A stretch of 64,000 bases of DNA from an uncultured Collinsella sp. (GTDB lineage Bacteria > Actinomycetota > Coriobacteriia > Coriobacteriales > Coriobacteriaceae): contig CAAFZX010000014.1 in the NCBI GenBank assembly GCA_900767675.1, forward strand, positions 1-64,000, written 5' to 3'. Both the position numbers and the translations under genes were made by a program. Positions 58,859 to 64,000 of the stretch are shown here, piece after piece (the first letter of the stretch is position 1; the number at the start of each line of letters is the position of its first letter). The notes beneath the pieces were generated by a model. That model did no database searches and was not told the origin of the DNA. It saw only the letters and a program-made list of their open reading frames with translations.

Positions 58859-60145
58859 TTACTGCCTTGCGGCACGATCAAAATGCCGGCGTCCAAACAG
58901 CAGCAACGCCGCAGGAACCGCCGTCACGACCATGCCTGCCCCCACGAGTGTCCGTTGTACGCCAAATGTTGCCGCCAGCCACGGTGCAACCGCCAGAGGG
59001 GCCACGCCGGCGAACATATTGCCAAAGCCCATGACCGAGTTCACGCGGCCGAGTTGCTCGAGCGGCGCCGTCGTTTGCACGATGGTGTTATGGAGCGGAT
59101 TGACGACACCCCAGGCTATGCCCAGGGCGATCTGGCCGACGAGGGCCACACCCACGTACGGCGTCCCCACATAGAGCAGGCTTCCCAGGCCCACGGACAT
59201 GAGCGCCACGAGCAGCGTTTTTAGGTTTACCAAGTGCGGCGGCAAGCGGAGCGCGAGCACGGCACCCAGCACCGCGCCCACGCCCGAAGCCGACGAGAGC
59301 CAGCCCATCCACTCAACGCCGACGCGCAGGACATCGCGATAGAAAAACGACTCCAGTGGATCGAAGGCACCGTAGCCAAAGTTCGAGAGGAAGATGATGC
59401 AGAAAAGTAGCGCGAGGACGCTGTTGGTGAAGACCGTCTTGATGCTGGTCGCGAAGGTGACACGGGAAGATGCGCTGGGGCTGGGGCTTTGCCCGACCTT
59501 GTCCGATGTGATATCACCGATCGCGGGCCTGCCTTCGTGCCCGACGACCTGGCCCGCTCGTGGCTTAAAGCCCCAACCGGCGACGAACGCCAGTACGGTA
59601 AAGATCATCATGAGCACAAACACCGCGCGCGACGACGCAGCAGCCGCGACAAAGCCACCCAACGTGGGTCCGACGATAATACTCACGTTTGAGAACATGG
59701 CGATGGCGGAGTTGATGTCTTTGAGCTCGACGGGATCATCGGTGAGGTAGGCCGGATAGGATGTGGCAATGGGCTGGGCGAATCCCATCGTAAAGCCCAG
59801 AAACACCGCGCCGAGCAGGACGACGCCGGTCGCGCTACCAAAGGCGATGATTGCCGTGCCAGTTGCGAGAGCGCCGATGGTGCTCAGCAAGAAATGGCGG
59901 CGCGGACCCCATGCGTCGAGCGCAGCGCCGCCCGCAAAGGATCCCAAGATCACGAAAACGTTCATAAACAGGACGGCCAGCGACGTCGCGACGACCGAGG
60001 CGTCGTCCGCATAGGTAAGCGTTCCGATGACGCCGATAAAATAACTAGTCTGAAACCCCGTGTAGATGAGAAAGCGCATCGCCACCAGGCGCTTGGCCTG
60101 CACGGACAGCAATGATTGAGGCTTTGAGAAAAGAGAGACGAGCAT
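58859..60145 (-). CDS. MFS transporter
   Basis: A 428-residue major facilitator protein with twelve hydrophobic segments and the motif-A-like GGAALDAWGPRRHFL between helices 2 and 3. It resembles Bacillus/Clostridium drug-efflux-type MFS proteins (enterobactin or macrolide group), but a substrate cannot be named. A charged central loop (residues about 200-240) separates the two halves. The ATG at 60145 has AAGGAG 6 nt upstream; an earlier in-frame ATG at 60163 lacks a site. Confidence 0.9.
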   Translation of the reverse strand: MLVSLFSKPQSLLSVQAKRLVAMRFLIYTGFQTSYFIGVIGTLTYADDASVVATSLAVLFMNVFVILGSFAGGAALDAWGPRRHFLLSTIGALATGTAIIAFGSATGVVLLGAVFLGFTMGFAQPIATSYPAYLTDDPVELKDINSAIAMFSNVSIIVGPTLGGFVAAAASSRAVFVLMMIFTVLAFVAGWGFKPRAGQVVGHEGRPAIGDITSDKVGQSPSPSASSRVTFATSIKTVFTNSVLALLFCIIFLSNFGYGAFDPLESFFYRDVLRVGVEWMGWLSSASGVGAVLGAVLALRLPPHLVNLKTLLVALMSVGLGSLLYVGTPYVGVALVGQIALGIAWGVVNPLHNTIVQTTAPLEQLGRVNSVMGFGNMFAGVAPLAVAPWLAATFGVQRTLVGAGMVVTAVPAALLLFGRRHFDRAARQ

Positions 60146-60319
60146 GGAGACTCCTTGTTTCATACGAATGCGGACGGCGGGCATTCGCCACCGTCTATCG
60201 AATCAATCAATCCGCATGAAACATTAAGGACGCATCGAGCCCCTTCTCTCCGTTTTCCGTCCGCCATGAACTACTTGGTAGATTGTAAGGCATGTCCCAC
60301 ACATCTACCAAAGCAAAAA

Positions 60320-60352
60320 CCACCACAAAGGTGCCTGGCCCCTTTGTGGTGG
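60320..60352. repeat. Family A hairpin, copy 5
   Basis: Perfect unit CCACCACAAAGG (60320-60331) with CCTTTGTGGTGG (60341-60352), between the MFS gene and the moaC-mobB terminator. Confidence 0.8.
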
Positions 60353-60367
60353 AAATGACGTTTGCCC

Positions 60368-60412
60368 AGATAAAACCCGCCAAAACAAACCTGTCCCTTT
60401 TTGGCGGGTTTT
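60368..60412 (-). terminator. Terminator of moaC-mobB
   Basis: AAAACCCGCCAAAA (60372-60385) pairs with TTTTGGCGGGTTTT (60399-60412), with the minus strand continuing ATCTGG after the terminal T's. It begins at the stop codon of the fusion gene. Confidence 0.75.
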
Positions 60413-61715
60413 AGGCCAGATGATCTTGGATAAGGTCGCAGATGGCTCGGGCGTCGTTGATGTTGATGGCTCGGGTCGCAAATCCGGCGTCGAAGGCCTG
60501 GCGTGCCAGGGCCTCGTTGCAGGCAAGGGCCAGCGTGCGACCATCGACCAGGTCGAGCGAGCTCTTGCCGCGCAGACGGTCGACGCCGGAGCGCGCGACC
60601 ACGATGTTGTCGAAGCCTTCGGTCTTGTAACCCTCGATGATCACCACGTCGACATCGTTGTAGCGCGAAAGCAGCTCGCGCGCGGGCATCTCGTCCTCCT
60701 CGCGCGTGTCGGCGTACTCCGCCCAGCGCGTGGCGCAGATGAGGCCCACGTGCTTGGATCCGGCTTGGTGATGGCGCCAGGTGTCCTTAGCGGGCACATC
60801 GATATCAAAGCCGTGATGCCCATGATGCTTGAGCGAACCCACGCGCAGGCCGCGGCGGGTGAGCTCGGCAATGACCTTCTCGACGAGCGTGGTCTTGCCC
60901 GAGTTTTGGTAGCCGATAAACGCGATCGCGGGGACGGCCGGTGTCGGAGCCGCGGGCGCGACGGCGACGGGTGCGCTCGCGAGTGCGGCACCGTCAGCGG
61001 CCACGGCCTCAACAGCAGCGGCCTGACGTTCTGCACGATCCCACACACCCGAGCGGCCGCCCTCCTTGTGCAGCAGGCGCACGTCGACGATCTCCATGCC
61101 GCGGTCGACGGCCTTGCACATGTCGTAGATCGTTAGGCACGCAGCGCTCGCGCCGGTCAGAGCCTCCATCTCAATACCCGTCTTGCCCGTCACGCCCGCC
61201 GTAACCAGCACGTGAAAGCCAACCTGCCCGTCCGTGCGCGCCGGCGCCCAGCCCTCGGGCACGTCCTCGGCCGGCGTCCCCGCCGGAGCGACGGGCGCAA
61301 TGTCGCACTTGCTCTTGGTAATGAGCAGCGGATGGCACATGGGGATGATGTCGCTCGTGCGCTTGATAGCCATGATGCCCGCCACGCGCGCGCAGGCAAG
61401 CACGTCGCCCTTCTTGGCGCGGTCCTGCAGCACCATGGCCTGTGTCTCGGGATGCATGAGAATGGTGCCCTCGGCAATGGCAATGCGATGCGTCTCGGCC
61501 TTGTCGGACACGTCGACCATGCGCACCTCGCCCTTGGCGTCCACGTGCGTCAGCTCGTCGCGACGGGCGTCACGGGCGGGCTCGGCGACAGCGCTGGCAG
61601 TCGGCTGTGCGGACGCGTCGGCGTTGCCAGCATTCGCCGCAGCCGTGACTTTGTGGGCAGACATCGCGGCCCTGCGAGCGGCCTTGGTGGCATCGGCGTA
61701 CCTGCTCTTGGCCAT
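60411..61715 (-). CDS. moaC-mobB: MoaC-MobB fusion (molybdenum cofactor synthesis)
   Basis: One 434-residue chain joins two enzymes of molybdenum cofactor synthesis. After an Ala/Arg-rich leader, residues about 50-215 are MoaC, which makes cyclic pyranopterin monophosphate with MoaA: HVDAKGEVRMVDVSDK, MCHPL, GIEMEALTGAS and DMCKAVDRG are all present. A Pro/Ala linker follows. From about 265 is MobB, the GTP-binding partner of MobA: P-loop GYQNSGKTTL and IIEGYKTEGFDNIV. Start ATG 61715 is 4 bp after the moaA stop, with GGAGGA overlapping the moaA end. No MobA, MoaB, MoaE or MoeA is visible in the window. Confidence 0.92.
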   Translation of the reverse strand: MAKSRYADATKAARRAAMSAHKVTAAANAGNADASAQPTASAVAEPARDARRDELTHVDAKGEVRMVDVSDKAETHRIAIAEGTILMHPETQAMVLQDRAKKGDVLACARVAGIMAIKRTSDIIPMCHPLLITKSKCDIAPVAPAGTPAEDVPEGWAPARTDGQVGFHVLVTAGVTGKTGIEMEALTGASAACLTIYDMCKAVDRGMEIVDVRLLHKEGGRSGVWDRAERQAAAVEAVAADGAALASAPVAVAPAAPTPAVPAIAFIGYQNSGKTTLVEKVIAELTRRGLRVGSLKHHGHHGFDIDVPAKDTWRHHQAGSKHVGLICATRWAEYADTREEDEMPARELLSRYNDVDVVIIEGYKTEGFDNIVVARSGVDRLRGKSSLDLVDGRTLALACNEALARQAFDAGFATRAININDARAICDLIQDHLA

Positions 61716-61719
61716 ATGA

Positions 61720-62775
61720 TCATCCTCCGATTTGGGACATAAATCGTTGCGTGCCCTCAATTATCGCGTGTTCCTGCGGTTTGTGGGCCACGGCATCGCG
61801 CCAAATCGAAAGTACCCGCATATCATCACCACGGCGCAGCGCCTCACGCACCGAATACTCGGCATCGCTGAACAGGCACGGACGCACGTTGCCATCGGCC
61901 GTCAGACGCAGACGGTTGCAATTCGCACAAAAATGATTGGACATGGCGCTAATGAAGCCAACCGTTCCCGCCGCGCCCGGAAAATGCCAATAGCGCGCAG
62001 GGCCCGCGCCGGCAGGGGCGTCGTTGATGTCGAGCGGCTCGAGCTCGCCCAGACCCACCGCGGCGGCCCCGGCATTGATGCGCGCCCGCAGCTCGTCGCT
62101 CGGCACGGTATCGCTCGCGTCCCACAGCTCGGGATTAAGCGCGGGCGCATGCGGGTCCACGGCACAATGTGAACTCGTACGCTCGTCGCCGATGGGCATG
62201 TATTCGATAAAGCGCAGGTGGATGGGCCGGTCCAGCGTGAGCCGCGCGAGGGCCGCCACATCCTGGTTGAGCCGGCGCACAACAACGCAGTTGACCTTAA
62301 CGGGCTCAAAGCCCCAAGCCAGCGCCGCGTCGATGCCGGCCATGGTCTGCTCGAGTCGACCCAGGCGCGTGATCTTTCCAAAGAGCTTAGGGTCGAGCGT
62401 GTCGAGCGAAATGTTGACGCGGTTAAGCCCCGCGTCCTTGAGCTGCGGTGCCAGCTTGGGCAGCAGGGCGCCGTTGGTGGTAAGCGAGATATCCTCGATC
62501 TGCGGAATCGCGCGGATGTCACGAATGAGCGGGATGATACGGCGGCTGACCAGCGGCTCGCCACCCGTCAGGCGCACGCGGCGAATGCCCTCCCCCGCCA
62601 CCAAGCGCACAAAGCGGGCGATTTCCTCGGCACTGAGTAGCTCGTCGTGTGCACGGGGCGCCACGCCATCGGCCGGCATGCAGTAAATGCAGCGGAAATT
62701 GCACTTGTCGGTAACGGCAATGCGCAGGTAGTTGATATCGCGGCCAAAGCCGTCATGTTGCACGCGCCCGACCAC
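61720..62775 (-). CDS. moaA: GTP 3',8-cyclase (MoaA)
   Basis: Radical SAM enzyme of the first molybdenum cofactor step. The 351-residue product carries CNFRCIYC (Cys25, Cys29, Cys32) for the N-terminal [4Fe-4S] cluster, RLTGGEPLV, and the C-terminal cluster CANCNRLRLTADGNVRPC. It ends SQIGG, the double glycine needed for activity. The start is a GTG at 62775 with GGGGAGGG upstream. It is directly followed by the moaC-mobB fusion. Confidence 0.95.
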   Translation of the reverse strand: MVGRVQHDGFGRDINYLRIAVTDKCNFRCIYCMPADGVAPRAHDELLSAEEIARFVRLVAGEGIRRVRLTGGEPLVSRRIIPLIRDIRAIPQIEDISLTTNGALLPKLAPQLKDAGLNRVNISLDTLDPKLFGKITRLGRLEQTMAGIDAALAWGFEPVKVNCVVVRRLNQDVAALARLTLDRPIHLRFIEYMPIGDERTSSHCAVDPHAPALNPELWDASDTVPSDELRARINAGAAAVGLGELEPLDINDAPAGAGPARYWHFPGAAGTVGFISAMSNHFCANCNRLRLTADGNVRPCLFSDAEYSVREALRRGDDMRVLSIWRDAVAHKPQEHAIIEGTQRFMSQIGG

Positions 62776-63086
62776 GCAGCCCTCCCCTCACGCGGCGTTT
62801 TATTCTTCGGAAAACATAATACCGCACGGGAGAATCATGCCGACACCCGTACGACAGGACAGGTCGCTTCGAGCAAGACCGGCTTCCCAAGCCCATCCTC
62901 AGCACAGACCATCACAACATTCGATGCTTTTCCCTTTTTTGGCGAAAAACGTCGAATGTTGTGATGGTTTGCCTGCCCGCAGCACCCCGTAGAAGGGCCG
63001 AAACGCCCCTAAAGGCCGCCGTCCCAGTGTCGAATCACGAATTCTCGCAGGTCATTCTGACGTTTCTGGAACGCTTCGCTTCGGTC
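62776..63086. other. Intergenic region with a family B repeat
   Basis: No gene is seen between moaA and the last gene. The only notable sequence is the palindrome at 62908-62968. Confidence 0.5.
62908..62968. repeat. Family B palindromic repeat, copy 3
   Basis: ACCATCACAACATTCGA at 62908-62924 and its complement at 62952-62968 bound a 61-bp palindrome; the loop (TTTTTTGGCGAAAAA) differs from the other copies. Confidence 0.85.
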
Positions 63087-63995
63087 TCACCTGAGGCCCA
63101 TAGCAAGCGCGATGGCGTTCATCGCCCGGTGCAATTGCAGCTGATGGGCAAACTGAGTCCCGGTGAGGACGATCATCCTAAAGCCCAGCGCGCTCAGCAC
63201 GGTCATACGCTCCGCATCCGACGCGCTGCGCTGTTTATCAAGATGGTCCGAACCGTTGTATTCAATTCCCGTACCGCTCGCAGGCGCATATACGTCAATC
63301 TCGAAATACCCGGCCTTAGCGAGATACTTGAACTCGCTGGGAACATCGACCCGATGGTTGAGCTCGATCTTGGCGTATCCCAGCCCTCCCTGGGAACGTT
63401 TTGCTACAACCATGATTGCGGTGGCCGTCTCCATGGGCGACCGCGCGCCATCGTGCACGCGCTTGAGCACGGCGGCCGCGCGTACAGCCCCCTGACGAGA
63501 TCGATTCTCATCGCAATAAGCAATCAAGTCGGCAACGGTATACCTCTGCCCCATCTCGATATAATCGTCTGTCGACAGATGATTCAAATGGTATCGGGCG
63601 CAGATTTCATACCCATATTCCAGCTGCTCGGGCTCGCTCATCCACGAACCCGCTTGGACAAAGCACATGACCTCATCAACCACTAGAAGGCCCTCTGCCA
63701 CCTCAAGAAGATGGCCTGGGGGTACCGGCGCCCCAAACACGTGGCACCTAAATCCAGCCGGCGTCGAGCGCTCAAAATCGAAGTTGACGAGCGTGTCGAT
63801 ATGACCGAGCTCTTCTCGTGGAATACCAAGCGAAACCAGATAGTCGGTAACGATCCCAACTGCCGCTGAAGCCCTCAGCCCCTTGACATCGAGTCCCAAT
63901 TTGGACAGGCCCGCAGTCGGCTCCGCCTCGTTAGCAAGCGAGTCCTCATCGTATAGGCTGCTTGCTCGCGAGAGCGGCTCGGACGGGCGCGCCAC
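63087..63995 (-). CDS. Protein with C-terminal PD-(D/E)XK-like (DUF559-type) domain, start possibly outside window
   Basis: A 302-residue product (or longer; the frame stays open past the GTG at 63995 to the window end). Residues about 190-302 read GLGYAKIELNHRVDVPSEFKYLAKAGYFEIDVYAPASGTGIEYNGSDHL...SALGFRMIVLTGTQF, matching the pattern of DUF559/Vsr-like nuclease domains (E-x-D, then I-E-Y-x-G, then a late V-L strand). Such proteins occur beside abortive-infection (AbiEi) type systems and elsewhere. The N-terminal half is unassigned. No partner is seen within the window. Confidence 0.65.
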   Translation of the reverse strand: MARPSEPLSRASSLYDEDSLANEAEPTAGLSKLGLDVKGLRASAAVGIVTDYLVSLGIPREELGHIDTLVNFDFERSTPAGFRCHVFGAPVPPGHLLEVAEGLLVVDEVMCFVQAGSWMSEPEQLEYGYEICARYHLNHLSTDDYIEMGQRYTVADLIAYCDENRSRQGAVRAAAVLKRVHDGARSPMETATAIMVVAKRSQGGLGYAKIELNHRVDVPSEFKYLAKAGYFEIDVYAPASGTGIEYNGSDHLDKQRSASDAERMTVLSALGFRMIVLTGTQFAHQLQLHRAMNAIALAMGLR

Positions 63996-64000
63996 GTTGT

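Overview
The window looks like chromosomal DNA of a high-GC, strictly fermentative Coriobacteriia bacterium, most likely Collinsella (C. aerofaciens-like). This is inferred from the gene set (type III glutamine synthetase, sortase-assembled pili, fused MurT-GatD, GatCAB, two GldA-like enzymes), C-ending codon use and many short GC-rich palindromes between genes; no ribosomal RNA is present to confirm it. I find about 50 protein genes, one tRNA-Glu and one tmRNA. There are no CRISPR arrays, intact insertion sequences or prophage.

Layout. 0-6 kb: an XRE regulator fragment, a cluster of TTTACTCCCC repeats, guaA, a type I asparaginase, a small XRE regulator facing an unknown gene across a perfect 24-bp palindrome, a DUF1648 membrane protein and ychF. 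6-11.2 kb (minus strand): a four-cluster ferredoxin-like protein, two paralogous GldA-type dehydrogenases and an iron-dependent alcohol dehydrogenase, i.e. a fermentative redox block. 11.7-16 kb (plus strand): two helical repeat-like proteins and a one-chain MurT-GatD enzyme (lipid II amidation). 16-17 kb: tRNA-Glu followed by nested repeats. 17-25.2 kb: glutamine synthetase III, then the methionine operon metF / B12-reactivation protein / metH, then a UPF0210 protein. 25.5-30 kb: a methyltransferase, a YhbY-like protein and a 999-residue ATPase-SARP regulator. 30-34.3 kb (minus): nagB, a glucose-type PTS IIA, glmM, rpsI and rplM. 34.4-36.2 kb: a patatin-like lipase and ssrA. 36.4-44.7 kb: an unknown protein, a PIN-domain protein, a metal P-type ATPase with a DUF6110 partner, and a two-gene ABC exporter-type system facing an AraC regulator. 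44.9-48.4 kb: gatCAB. 48.7-57.3 kb: a sortase/pilus locus. 57.8-62.8 kb: a HAD phosphatase, an MFS transporter, a MoaC-MobB fusion and moaA. 63-64 kb: a protein ending in a nuclease-like domain, possibly cut by the window edge.

The most unusual material is not protein coding. Two copies (25261-25394 and 44792-44927) of an element share 13-nt core boxes around a covarying inner hairpin and are closed by perfect outer stems of 32 and 38 bp whose sequences differ between copies. Both lie directly after a stop codon and in the same orientation relative to that gene, so a structured RNA at transcript 3' ends is the best hypothesis. A second family copies part of the T-arm of the stable RNA gene it follows (tRNA-Glu, ssrA) in inverted orientation. 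Three palindromic REP-like families are also scattered between genes.

Among proteins, the pilus tip adhesin carries a G9 tract early in its coding sequence (possible phase variation), MurT-GatD and MoaC-MobB are fusions, and methionine synthase lacks its reactivation domain, which is encoded separately just upstream. Functional statements rest on motifs and family knowledge read by eye; no database search was possible.
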